A stretch of 64,000 nucleotides of DNA from a virus: IMG/VR virus record IMGVR_UViG_3300028569_000016, positions 1-64,000 of that record; one strand, 5' to 3'. This document shows, one piece after another, positions 19,213 to 27,006 of the stretch. The position numbers were made by a program, and so were the translations under genes. The notes beneath the pieces are model-generated. The model saw nothing but the letters and a program-made list of their open reading frames with translations, made no database searches and was not told the origin of the DNA. Within the stretch, counting starts at the first letter, position 1, and each line of letters starts with the position of its first letter.

Positions 19213-19592
19213 TCATCTTCTCCCTTGAAGCTGAACGGACTGATTTCTTCACCGCAGGCTGCGATGGCCGCATACTGCCTTGCCAATTCTTCCACACGTT
19301 CACGGCTACCGGGCTTACCTACCGGAACGATCATGGTATCCTCACCCCCTACATAGCGGGGATCGGCCTTTTCCTTGCGAACCTTTCCGATATTCTTCAA
19401 GGCAGTACGATTGAACTTGAGAACCTTTTTGGTCACAACGTAACGCTTCTGATCATCCACACCGTAGACGTAATCGGTATCTTCCGTGATTCGATCATCG
19501 GGAATCTCGACCAGCATAGGGATTGCAATACCCTTGAAAATCATACGGGCTTGACGCTTGGCATTTTCGATGATGGGGAACTTGGTTTTCAT
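19209..19592 (-). CDS. Hypothetical protein, 127 aa
   Basis: Begins MKTKFPIIENAKRQARMIFK. Mixed alpha/beta with RYVVTKKVLKFNRTALKNIG and a helical end (RVEELARQYAAIAACGEE). Its GC content is high relative to the late genes. First gene of a two-gene operon. Family unknown. Confidence 0.75.
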   Translation of the reverse strand: MKTKFPIIENAKRQARMIFKGIAIPMLVEIPDDRITEDTDYVYGVDDQKRYVVTKKVLKFNRTALKNIGKVRKEKADPRYVGGEDTMIVPVGKPGSRERVEELARQYAAIAACGEEISPFSFKGEDE

Positions 19593-19634
19593 TGTCTTTT
19601 TCTCTCTTAGGGTCTATCGTTCTCTTGTTCGTGT

Positions 19635-19662
19635 ATTATACCAAACTGTTTTTCAATTTCAA
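19635..19662 (-). promoter_or_regulatory. Early sigma70-type promoter
   Basis: TTGAAA, 16 bases, TATAAT on the minus strand. Confidence 0.7.
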
Positions 19663-19675
19663 GAGAAAAGTTTCC

Positions 19676-19861
19676 TTACAATATCGCAAGGATACCATTT
19701 TCTTTTTCGTAGCAGTCTAAATAAATGAACTGATCGACCCTATCTTGGTATTCAGTTTTGATAGTCCAAACATGACCTTCATCGTAATGATAGGAAACAA
19801 TTTTTCCAGAAATTTCACGACCATCATCATTCACCACAACATTTTCACCAACTTCAAACAT
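19676..19861 (-). CDS. SH3/KOW-like hypothetical protein, 61 aa
   Basis: Begins MFEVGENVVVNDDGREISGK, then IVSYHYDEGHVWTIKTEY. The V-G-x-x-V-V-V-N-D-x-G-x-x-x-x-G-K-I-V pattern points to a small beta barrel. Function unknown. A CCTTGC/GTAAGG hairpin overlaps its 3' end. Confidence 0.7.
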   Translation of the reverse strand: MFEVGENVVVNDDGREISGKIVSYHYDEGHVWTIKTEYQDRVDQFIYLDCYEKENGILAIL

Positions 19862-19887
19862 TTTTTCTCTCTTTTCTTTCTTCTAGT

Positions 19888-19915
19888 ATTCTACCAAAGT
19901 TTTTCTTTTCTTCAA
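19888..19915 (-). promoter_or_regulatory. Early sigma70-type promoter
   Basis: TTGAAG, 16 bases, TAGAAT on the minus strand. Confidence 0.65.
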
Positions 19916-19934
19916 CCCCCTCTATTAGAGGGTC
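19916..19934 (-). terminator. C-rich hairpin at gene end
   Basis: CCCTCT-ATT-AGAGGG perfect stem overlapping the stop of the 19925-20143 gene. No U tract follows. Confidence 0.5.
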
Positions 19935-20143
19935 ATCAATCCCTTGAAGTGCGAGAACGTCAGGGTCAAGGATTGTCCGACATATTTGTCGTCAATGTAA
20001 TCTTGTGCAGTGCTTTTCCGATTATCGGTAGCACCAACATACTGAACAACCGTACCATTCTGATCGGTTACTTTCCATACTTTCTTCTGAACAATCCTAG
20101 GCAGGCTGTTGATGAAATCGTTTGTTGAAATTGCTTTTTCCAT
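19925..20143 (-). CDS. Small paralogous protein D, 72 aa
   Basis: Begins MEKAISTNDFINSLPRIVQK. Paralogue of the 18643-18846 protein over most of its length, with a different C-terminus (TLTFSHFKGLMTL). An identical leader precedes both. Function unknown. Confidence 0.7.
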   Translation of the reverse strand: MEKAISTNDFINSLPRIVQKKVWKVTDQNGTVVQYVGATDNRKSTAQDYIDDKYVGQSLTLTFSHFKGLMTL

Positions 20144-20177
20144 TTTCATTCTCTCTTTTCTTTTTCTTTATATCGAC

Positions 20178-20205
20178 ATTATACACTCTGTATCTTGATT
20201 GGCAA
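20178..20205 (-). promoter_or_regulatory. Early promoter with upstream A/T tract
   Basis: TTGCCA, 16 bases, TATAAT on the minus strand with a T-rich run immediately upstream. Confidence 0.7.
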
Positions 20206-20258
20206 GAAAAAAAAATATGGCAAAAAAATATTTTTTATGGCACGATATTTGCTCATGC

Positions 20259-20346
20259 GACGTAAGTCGTTGGTACATAAGCACTTACGTCAAAAAAGCG
20301 GGCGCGTTTTCGTTGTAAGTCCTTTGGTAGCAAGGGTTTATGTCGA
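20259..20346 (-). repeat. Family R double-hairpin element, copy 12
   Basis: GACGTAAGTCGTT/AAGCACTTACGTC left stem, a reduced core (GCGGGCGCG), right stem TTGTAAGTCCTTTGG ending AAGGGTTTATGTCGA. The flank TGGCACGATATTTGCT is shared with copy 11. Confidence 0.82.
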
Positions 20347-20372
20347 ATCGTTGTACAGTAGTGTACGGGTGA

Positions 20373-20576
20373 TCACCCCCTCTTACTAGGGGAGCTACCC
20401 TTACCAATCGTCATCCAGCCATCATTTACGGCTTGAATCGTAAACTTTGCATGATTGATCATTTCAGACTCAGTGAACGTATGACCATTACGATACACAC
20501 GAACAATCTGAATTTCCTTACCGATCATTTGGTAATCAGCATAAACACCACCTACTGCAATCATCATCGTTTTCAT
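20373..20576 (-). CDS. Hypothetical protein, 67 aa
   Basis: Start at 20576 (MKTMMIAVGGVYADYQMIGK), spaced properly from AGAGAA. Beta-rich, followed by TFTESEMINHAKFTIQAVND. The last codons (SPSKRG) also form a CCCCT/AGGGG hairpin at 20376-20394. Family unknown. Confidence 0.65.
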   Translation of the reverse strand: MKTMMIAVGGVYADYQMIGKEIQIVRVYRNGHTFTESEMINHAKFTIQAVNDGWMTIGKGSSPSKRG

Positions 20577-20633
20577 ATTCATTCTCTTTTTTCTATTGAA
20601 CATTCTATCAAGTTTTCGCCGCCTCAACCTAGT

Positions 20634-20945
20634 CTACCGATACCGGCGACTAGGACGGACACCATACTTGACCAGACTATTATCTTTCAAGGCATCATAT
20701 CCATCATCGGTATTCTTAAAGGCCGGACGGACATTGTAGAACATAACGTCTTGAGCTTTTTCAAAGTAAATGGAACGGAAGCCGTCTACGGTCTCAATGA
20801 CCAGCAGATTACCCTTACCCTCAATTTTACGTTGACTCTTGACGATACCCTCAATTTTGAGGGGGGAAGGATCCTTGACACCCTGATAGGTGCAAACAAT
20901 CTTGCAACCGACAACATTCTTACCATTTTTGCTTACTGTAATCAT
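20634..20945 (-). CDS. Hypothetical protein, 103 aa
   Basis: Begins MITVSKNGKNVVGCKIVCTY. Beta-rich first two-thirds (GNLLVIETVDGFRSIYFEKA), basic C-terminus (KYGVRPSRRYR). An AT-rich promoter region lies at 20,988-21,020. Family unknown. Confidence 0.75.
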   Translation of the reverse strand: MITVSKNGKNVVGCKIVCTYQGVKDPSPLKIEGIVKSQRKIEGKGNLLVIETVDGFRSIYFEKAQDVMFYNVRPAFKNTDDGYDALKDNSLVKYGVRPSRRYR

Positions 20946-21069
20946 TTTCTTTCTCTTTTCTTTCTTTCTTTGTCTTTCGTTTCACCGATTATACATTATA
21001 GTATCGTCAAAGCAACAAAAAAAAATTAGAAAAAGAAATATTTTATATGGCATGGCATTTGCTACCAGC

Positions 21070-21102
21070 TTCCCCCACAAGTAGGGGGGTTTTTCTGTTT
21101 TT
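21070..21102 (+). terminator. Intrinsic terminator, rightward
   Basis: CCCCC-ACAAGTA-GGGGG followed by GTTTTTCTGTTTTT on the plus strand. No rightward gene precedes it, so it may stop antisense transcription. Leftward it would be a hairpin without a U tract. The rest of 20,946-21,193 holds AT-rich promoter DNA and no gene. Confidence 0.7.
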
Positions 21103-21193
21103 CGATGGTATTGAGAATAAATCTCAAAAAGCGCCGGGTGGTCCAAAAACAATAAGCTCACTATAAATCAAATGTATTACCTAAACTTCCTTC

Positions 21194-22207
21194 TTAGCCC
21201 ATCAACTTATTAGATACCAGATACTTGTGCCAAGTATACGAGCTTTCTAAACTATGTTCCAATGGTATGATGCACTCAAAATCCATATCTCTTTTGATTT
21301 TACTTCCACTAGCATATATCTTATCAATATCGCCCAACCTTCTTGGCCCAGTTTCCACCACCTTATTCTTAATACTATTAACTTCCAGATATTTATTCAC
21401 TAATTGTTTAACAGATATTCCGCTCCCAGTCCCCACATTATACTTATCATAAAACCCACCTTTCTGCATAACAAATTCTAAGCATTTGACATGACATCTT
21501 GATAAATCCCCCACATCCAAATAGTCCCTGATTGCACTGCCGTCTTCCGTATCATAGTCGTCTCCGTATATTTTAAAATCATCCAACCCAAAGACCCACC
21601 TATTTAAACGACTCATTAGACTCTCATAGCCCCCTGGTGGATTTTCCCCTATTGGTATGCTATCGTAACCCCCTATGGGATTAAAATATCTTAAACTCAC
21701 AATATTTACCCACCCATTTCTTGCATAAAAATCTTCTAATATTCTTTCACATATAATTTTACTTTGACCATATGGACTAGAACTATTTTTAATACTTTCA
21801 TTTTCCCCCACAGGAACAGAATCAGGCCACCCATAAACTGTGCAACTACTAGAAAAAATCAGATTCGGTATTTTATATCTTTCAACATATTCCAACACTC
21901 TTAATAAACTATTAATATTATTATTATAATACTTTAAAGGATCCCTCACACTTTCCCCCACATTCTTAGATGCCGCAAAATGAATTATTCCACTAACATC
22001 GCGCGGCTCAAATCTTTCAATATTCTCACAATCCCCGTAATATACAAACATTTTCTGCATAAATTTTCTACTAATATTATCCAGATTTAAAGTTGAACTA
22101 TTACTTAAATTATCTAACACTATAACATTATAATTTTTATTTAACAGATCATAAGTAACATGAGATCCTATATAGCCAGCTCCGCCGGTAACAATGATTT
22201 TGCTCAT
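21194..22207 (-). CDS. galE: UDP-glucose 4-epimerase-like SDR enzyme, 337 aa
   Basis: Start at 22207 (MSKIIVTGGAGYIGSHVTYD), giving the usual GalE length. TGGAGYIGS is the NAD-binding Rossmann motif. FSSSCTVYG and SSPYGQSK carry the catalytic Ser/Thr-Tyr-x-x-x-Lys set. RYFNPIGG matches the substrate region. It interconverts UDP-glucose and UDP-galactose in the cytoplasm. In phages such genes may change host surface sugars or feed glycan modification. Last leftward gene before the switch to rightward transcription. AT-rich like its surroundings. Confidence 0.92.
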   Translation of the reverse strand: MSKIIVTGGAGYIGSHVTYDLLNKNYNVIVLDNLSNSSTLNLDNISRKFMQKMFVYYGDCENIERFEPRDVSGIIHFAASKNVGESVRDPLKYYNNNINSLLRVLEYVERYKIPNLIFSSSCTVYGWPDSVPVGENESIKNSSSPYGQSKIICERILEDFYARNGWVNIVSLRYFNPIGGYDSIPIGENPPGGYESLMSRLNRWVFGLDDFKIYGDDYDTEDGSAIRDYLDVGDLSRCHVKCLEFVMQKGGFYDKYNVGTGSGISVKQLVNKYLEVNSIKNKVVETGPRRLGDIDKIYASGSKIKRDMDFECIIPLEHSLESSYTWHKYLVSNKLMG

Positions 22208-22224
22208 AATAATTCTTTCTTTAC

Positions 22225-22252
22225 TTGACATTGGGCCACAATATATTATATT
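22225..22252 (+). promoter_or_regulatory. Rightward sigma70-like promoter at the strand switch
   Basis: TTGACA, 16 bases, TATATT on the plus strand in the 95-base divergent gap between galE and the 22303 gene. Confidence 0.6.
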
Positions 22253-22302
22253 AATAATAACCGGTTAGTCATCTTTTTGATCCTAGAAAAAAAGGGAAAA
22301 TT

Positions 22303-22905
22303 ATGAAACTTAATACTACAATAAATGTTTTGCCGCCGCCATTTTCTGATAATAGCGGCAATGTTACACGACCAGAAGCTATAGTTGCTGATACTCTTAA
22401 TGTGGCTTTTAATATTGATGTTAAGGGCAAATATATTAGTGGTCAGATAGAGCAATTTCCTAATCCACTATATTTATATACTGGTCAGGCATTTGAAGAC
22501 CTTAATGGATTTTGGAATCAGGAACTTTTAGAAAGACGAGTTCTTCAATTATTAGGAGATAATCCTAGCGCCACATTACGATCATTATTTCCTAAAACTA
22601 TGGAAGAAGAACCATATGGGCCAGGAACAGTATTATCAACCATGATCAAGAGTCTTGGTATTCAAATGAGCGATAGTTGTTCGTGCAGACGACATGCCCT
22701 GACCATGAATGAAAAGGGTAATGACTGGTGTGAACAAAATCTTGATACCGTGGTGGGTTGGCTAAGAGAAGAGGCTACTCGCAGAGGATTACCATTTGTT
22801 GATATGATTGGGAGAGTTATGGTTAATAGGGCAGTTAAAAAGTCACGAAAGTTATTGGCCAATCAGCCAGTACCAGAAAATGACGAAGAGTTAGATAAAG
22901 AATAA
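22303..22905 (+). CDS. Hypothetical protein, 200 aa
   Basis: Begins MKLNTTINVLPPPFSDNSGN. The C-terminal half is more conserved-looking: MSDSCSCRRHALTMNEKGND, then WLREEATRRGLPFVDMIGRV and a basic helix. C-S-C plus H might bind metal. First gene of the rightward block, with a strong terminator behind it. Family unknown. Confidence 0.8.
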   Translation: MKLNTTINVLPPPFSDNSGNVTRPEAIVADTLNVAFNIDVKGKYISGQIEQFPNPLYLYTGQAFEDLNGFWNQELLERRVLQLLGDNPSATLRSLFPKTMEEEPYGPGTVLSTMIKSLGIQMSDSCSCRRHALTMNEKGNDWCEQNLDTVVGWLREEATRRGLPFVDMIGRVMVNRAVKKSRKLLANQPVPENDEELDKE

Positions 22906-22941
22906 TATTCTTTTAATCTATAATTCTTAGAAACTAAGATT

Positions 22942-22978
22942 AAACCGCATCAATAATACTGGTGCGGTTTATTTTTTT
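22942..22978 (+). terminator. Intrinsic terminator
   Basis: AAACCGCATC pairs with GGTGCGGTTT around AATAATACT, followed by ATTTTTTT. Confidence 0.92.
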
Positions 22979-23001
22979 GGTGTATGTAATGGATAATATT
23001 G
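22979..23001 (+). promoter_or_regulatory. Candidate late promoter motif 1
   Basis: GGTGTATGTAATGGATAATA, first of about nine similar motifs ahead of rightward transcription units. Confidence 0.55.
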
Positions 23002-23030
23002 TATTATCATTATAAATTTTAAGGTGTACT

Positions 23031-24122
23031 ATGGCCGATAATCTTTTACGTGGTGACAAAACTGTCGAAATTGCTAGAGCTAAAAAAGTTGTTGATTGTT
23101 CAAAAGGCTCTCCAGAGTGTGAAGGGCCTAACATTATATGCAAAGTTATAAGAGATGGAAATGCTCCGGGAGTAGCTACTGTTGTATATAATCCTGAAGA
23201 TATAGCTAATGGGCTTCCAATTAGAAGAAACAGCGGGCCACGGCTCATAGGAATTACAGATGTTGGTCCCATTCCTTGTCAGATGTGCGCCGATAATACA
23301 TTATCCAATGGTAGAACTGTGGCTATGGATAATCTATTACATCCAGCCATAAGAGATCAGGATGACCAAACATTTAGAAACAATCATGATGGTCAGTCCA
23401 AAGCAGAATATTTACAACAGGATATGCTTAGGGCTTGTATGGAATGGATGGGAGGAAGCGAGAGTGCAATAAAAGCATTTTATGATTTGGTTAATCCTAA
23501 TTTTAATAGTCAATGTGGAACACCCTATATTTTTGAAACAGCAGCTTTAAGAATTGTAATTACAGTATCTATGAATGTTTACTGGTTTACTAATAATTGT
23601 GTAAGACAAGAAAAGACCATTACTGCTAATAGAACCGTTAGCATAGGGCGTAGGACTTTTGCATTAGATACATTAAAAGGGGCTAGGGTAAGTTATGCTG
23701 GTAATAGAGGTAAGGGTGTCAGATATGGTATCGAGTATGACTGTTCACAACATAAAGCGACTTTAATGTGTGGTACATGTTATTATACTAAAGATGCAGG
23801 AGGTTTCCTACAACCAAATTGTTTTGAGCCAGATGGAGTTAGGTTTTTAGAAACTGTAGCTAGACGAGCGGATGCCGACCTTTTTGATAAAAACGGAGCA
23901 CCTACTAGGCCTTTTGACGACGCTAAAAGGACTAGGGATAGTATTGCATCAGAAATTGAAGCAGAATTACCAGCCAAAGTAAGAAGTGCTGCTCTGCAAC
24001 TGGTCGAAACGGCTTCGACAATGGCGGCTGGTGGATACATAGACTGTACTCCTGTGTGTGGTCTTGGATATGAATTAGCTGATGATATAGAAGTTGAGTA
24101 TAGACTAATTGGCAATAGTTAA
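23031..24122 (+). CDS. Hypothetical cysteine-containing protein, 363 aa
   Basis: Begins MADNLLRGDKTVEIARAKKV. Cysteines are scattered along its length, with CQMC at about residue 83 and CGTC near residue 247. It is in the late block next to beta-rich virion-like proteins, so a structural role is plausible. AAGGTGTACT precedes the ATG. Family unknown. Confidence 0.75.
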   Translation: MADNLLRGDKTVEIARAKKVVDCSKGSPECEGPNIICKVIRDGNAPGVATVVYNPEDIANGLPIRRNSGPRLIGITDVGPIPCQMCADNTLSNGRTVAMDNLLHPAIRDQDDQTFRNNHDGQSKAEYLQQDMLRACMEWMGGSESAIKAFYDLVNPNFNSQCGTPYIFETAALRIVITVSMNVYWFTNNCVRQEKTITANRTVSIGRRTFALDTLKGARVSYAGNRGKGVRYGIEYDCSQHKATLMCGTCYYTKDAGGFLQPNCFEPDGVRFLETVARRADADLFDKNGAPTRPFDDAKRTRDSIASEIEAELPAKVRSAALQLVETASTMAAGGYIDCTPVCGLGYELADDIEVEYRLIGNS

Positions 24123-24147
24123 ACTTAAAAATAATAAATAATAAATA

Positions 24148-25368
24148 ATGAATCATATATATAATCCTATCAATTTAAATAGTATTCCACCAAAACTATC
24201 CATGTATGGTCTATCTGACGATGTATTCACAGTATATGATAATGGTAATAATTTTACTCTTGATACGAGATTAGTTTTTCCTGATTTTAAGCCAGGACTA
24301 CCATCAGAAACTGTGCTTCTGTTAAGAATTAATAATGATACCTCAAAAATTTTATTCTTTACCGACACAGTATGGTTACAAAATATTACTAAATTTTATC
24401 ATATCATATATGATGCAAATGCTATTGTTAGTCAATATACATCTGATAGAGTAGCCTGTGTAGAATATACATATAATAATAGTACCAAGGTATTAAATTC
24501 TAATATTATTTCTAGTGGTAAGCTGACAGCTAATAAATATTTATTTGATCAAGAACTATGGAATATATACCAAGGCTCTCCTATAAGTTCTTCGGATCTG
24601 GATAATGAAATAAAAGAACATAATAGTTCTCATGCTTATTTTAATAATACTATAGGATATAGTGTACAAAATGTTAATGTTTTTGGATCAGGTGCTGGAT
24701 ATAAATTAAATAGCACCTTTTTCTTACGCAGATCAGAGTTGATGAGCGAAGTATTACCAGATAACTGTGTTCTCTCAGCACCCTTACAGCTGTGCTCAGG
24801 CACTGTCGTAATTACTGGGGGCGTTAATTATAAAGTAGGAGATACTTTTACTATCAATAACGTAAATGCTGCAGGTTGTTTTGGTTTGGTACAAGTTATA
24901 GAAACCAATCGGACAGGAAGTATTTTACGTACACAATTAATTAATCCTGGTTGTAATTTTACGTCTTTACCAACGGCAACAGACAATAGTTCCACTGGTT
25001 CTGGAGCCCTAATATCTATTAATAATTCATTTGGCATAGATGTTTGTCGAATTATAGACGGTGGCAATGGATATATCCCAGGAGAACATACTATAGGATG
25101 TAAACTGAGCGGTACAGAATATGAGCCTAGTGTCTATGCCAAGGCAATTACACAAATAAATCAATTAGATATAGTACCACTATTAAAAAATAATTTTTCA
25201 ATAGACTCAGTATCTGTTATAGCTGCTGGTAATAATGTTTCAGAAGTTCAATTTGATTTGATAAATAATAATCATATTATAGATAATAACTATATTTCAA
25301 TAGATAATAATAATTTAATTAAAACTCAAAATACAGGCGTTTCTAATAGACCAAGATTTTTTATCTGA
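24148..25368 (+). CDS. Probable virion structural protein, 406 aa
   Basis: Asn/Ser/Thr-rich and beta-rich. Repeats of the type GVNYKVGDTFTINN, GCNFTSLPTA and GGNGYIPGEHTIG resemble the G-x-G-Y-x-x-x-P-x-V-x-I modules in baseplate and tail-fibre proteins of marine phages. AT-rich. Weak ribosome-binding site; it lies 25 bases after the preceding gene. Confidence 0.65.
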   Translation: MNHIYNPINLNSIPPKLSMYGLSDDVFTVYDNGNNFTLDTRLVFPDFKPGLPSETVLLLRINNDTSKILFFTDTVWLQNITKFYHIIYDANAIVSQYTSDRVACVEYTYNNSTKVLNSNIISSGKLTANKYLFDQELWNIYQGSPISSSDLDNEIKEHNSSHAYFNNTIGYSVQNVNVFGSGAGYKLNSTFFLRRSELMSEVLPDNCVLSAPLQLCSGTVVITGGVNYKVGDTFTINNVNAAGCFGLVQVIETNRTGSILRTQLINPGCNFTSLPTATDNSSTGSGALISINNSFGIDVCRIIDGGNGYIPGEHTIGCKLSGTEYEPSVYAKAITQINQLDIVPLLKNNFSIDSVSVIAAGNNVSEVQFDLINNNHIIDNNYISIDNNNLIKTQNTGVSNRPRFFI

Positions 25369-25387
25369 TATAAGAGAAACATAAACT

Positions 25388-26377
25388 ATGGGTACATGTT
25401 GTAGTCAAGATTGTTGTCCAACAAAAGACATGAAGAGTGGCTGGGGGGGAGGGCGCGTTCCTCCTAACTATGCTTCTGGATATGTATACAATGATATTGA
25501 TCCTAGTGAAAATTGTTGCAAGTGTGTTTTTACTAATGCTTTTTGTAGGGGTATAGACTCCAAATATCCTCATGCCGGGAGTGATTGTGGTCCGTGTAAT
25601 TGTGACTATAAAAAAGTTATGACACAGAGAGCTGGTTTCGACAACTGCTTAAAGCCCGTTCCTCCAGCTACCTGGAGATGTCCGCCAGATAAACCGGTAT
25701 GGAAAGATCCAAATGATGATATGTGTGAATGCGTTTGCGATAAATCACCAGGTGATTGTCAACCATATGAAACATTTAGGGCTGATTTTTGTAGATGCAT
25801 ATGTGAAAAAGATCTTATAGTATGTGATGGTGGAGATCCTTGTAGCAGCGCACCATTTTTAGAGAATCCTACTCCAAATTACCATCCAGAAGATTGTAGC
25901 TGTAAGTGTGATCTTGATGTTGCTAATGGTGGACCTGGATGTACTGGCAACCCAAGAAAACCACAATTTAATTCTGCTAAGTGTGAGTGTGAATGTATAT
26001 ACGATGTTGGTCCTGATAAATGCTCAGAGCGTTATCCTTATATTATGAAAGATGCTTGTGATTGTGAATGTCCAGATAGTGTAGCAGAGTCTTGTACATC
26101 TGATCAAGAATTTGATACGGATACTTGCTCATGCAAACCATGTCCTGAACCCTGTAAATTTGCACAAACAAGAAAACCTGGTAGTTGTGATTGCGAATGC
26201 CTTAAGAAAAGATCCGATTGTCCTAAAGATCAACCAATTTTCGATGATGTTAGTTGCGAATGTTATTGTCCATTATCAATTCAGATGTGGTGTACTGGAC
26301 GCCATAAGCGCTATGATTCTTCAAAATGCGAATGTGTATATGATGCTAGTGTAATGTCAATTTTATTGGAGCCATAA
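25388..26377 (+). CDS. Cysteine-rich CxCxC-repeat protein (BR3P/VEGF-C silk-like), 329 aa
   Basis: About 45 cysteines. From residue about 95 it has roughly seven repeats of 25-35 residues, each ending C-x-C-x-C (CECVCD, CRCICE, CSCKCD, CECECI, CDCECP, CDCECL, CECYCP). This is the layout of Balbiani-ring-3 silk and VEGF-C propeptide repeats, which form disulfide-linked rods outside cells. No signal peptide is present, so it more likely sits on the virion. I know of no established phage function. Confidence 0.7.
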   Translation: MGTCCSQDCCPTKDMKSGWGGGRVPPNYASGYVYNDIDPSENCCKCVFTNAFCRGIDSKYPHAGSDCGPCNCDYKKVMTQRAGFDNCLKPVPPATWRCPPDKPVWKDPNDDMCECVCDKSPGDCQPYETFRADFCRCICEKDLIVCDGGDPCSSAPFLENPTPNYHPEDCSCKCDLDVANGGPGCTGNPRKPQFNSAKCECECIYDVGPDKCSERYPYIMKDACDCECPDSVAESCTSDQEFDTDTCSCKPCPEPCKFAQTRKPGSCDCECLKKRSDCPKDQPIFDDVSCECYCPLSIQMWCTGRHKRYDSSKCECVYDASVMSILLEP

Positions 26378-26381
26378 TTTT

Positions 26382-26555
26382 ATGAATATATTATATGCGA
26401 GTATTTTAAAAAGTAGATTAAAAACAAAAAATATTGAAAGAAATAATACTAATACAACAAAAGCATTAGACGGAGTCACATATCCATCTAAAGTAGATAG
26501 TAGAATTTTTGTACCAATTTTAAATAAAGCAGTATTAGCTTTAGCAAATGATTAG
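26382..26555 (+). CDS. Small hypothetical protein, 57 aa
   Basis: Reads MNILYASILKSRLKTKNIER and ends ILNKAVLALAND. It starts 4 bases after the cysteine-rich gene, and its stop overlaps the end of the opposing AT-hook gene. Basic N-terminus. Family unknown. Confidence 0.6.
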   Translation: MNILYASILKSRLKTKNIERNNTNTTKALDGVTYPSKVDSRIFVPILNKAVLALAND

Positions 26556-26749
26556 ATGCTAGTTTTAGGTCTTCCACGCTTTCTTCCAAGCTGTAGCTTG
26601 CGTCTTTGTCGTCGTATCATACTAATACTAATACTTTGTCCAGAAATCTTAGCCATCGTTTCTGACATCTCTTTATCGGTCATTTTATCATAATTATTCT
26701 TGATAAAGTCCAAATCAGAATCGTCCCATTTCTTATATGTTTTGTTCAT
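26552..26749 (-). CDS. AT-hook / SANT-like DNA-binding protein, 65 aa
   Basis: Begins MNKTYKKWDDSDLDFIKNNY, with a tryptophan-containing three-helix pattern like SANT/Myb or HTH domains, and ends GRKRGRPKTSI, an AT-hook core (R-G-R-P) that binds the minor groove of AT-rich DNA. It is the only leftward gene in the rightward block and has its own early-type promoter. A regulator of the adjacent late promoter is a reasonable inference. Confidence 0.75.
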   Translation of the reverse strand: MNKTYKKWDDSDLDFIKNNYDKMTDKEMSETMAKISGQSISISMIRRQRRKLQLGRKRGRPKTSI

Positions 26750-26771
26750 TATTAGTTACTTCCTTTACATT

Positions 26772-26792
26772 GGTGTAATTATACCTATAATA
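26772..26792 (+). promoter_or_regulatory. Candidate late promoter motif 2
   Basis: GGTGTAATTATACCTATAAT, upstream of the packaging gene set and overlapping the regulator's leader. Confidence 0.5.
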
Positions 26793-26797
26793 GATAT

Positions 26798-26825
26798 ATT
26801 ATAGACCATTTTTTCTAACAGGCAA
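26798..26825 (-). promoter_or_regulatory. Early-type promoter for the AT-hook gene
   Basis: TTGCCT, 16 bases, TATAAT on the minus strand. It lies just past late motif 2, so the two promoters face away from each other within 60 bases. Confidence 0.65.
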
Positions 26826-26841
26826 CACGCCCAAGGCTTTT

Positions 26842-27006
26842 ATGAAAGATATTAAATTTAATGTTGTTGGATCAACAATGAAGGTTGTAGCATCCTCTAA
26901 GGTTAATATTGAAAAAGATTTAGAGCAGGATAATGATCAGGAACATAAAACTATAGCAGAATTACTTGATGAGCAAAAAACAAAACAAGAAACCACAGAT
27001 AAATAA
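26842..27006 (+). CDS. Small hypothetical protein, 54 aa
   Basis: Reads MKDIKFNVVGSTMKVVASSK and ends LLDEQKTKQETTDK. It overlaps the sigma-like gene by 38 bases. Family unknown. Confidence 0.6.
   Translation: MKDIKFNVVGSTMKVVASSKVNIEKDLEQDNDQEHKTIAELLDEQKTKQETTDK

Noticed and set aside
6601-20346. Integron attC sites as a firm identity for the R elements
   Set aside because: The double-hairpin layout recalls attC, but the RYYYAAC/GTTRRRY core pair is not present and no integrase is in the window. Kept only as an analogy.
6762-20576. CRISPR array as an explanation for the regular R repeats
   Set aside because: The repeats are 80-90 nt, imperfect, spaced by whole genes, and have no uniform spacers or cas genes.
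21194-22231. Longer GalE start at 22231
   Set aside because: It adds MSSKERII ahead of the normal GalE N-terminus and uses a weak start; ATG 22207 gives the family's usual beginning.
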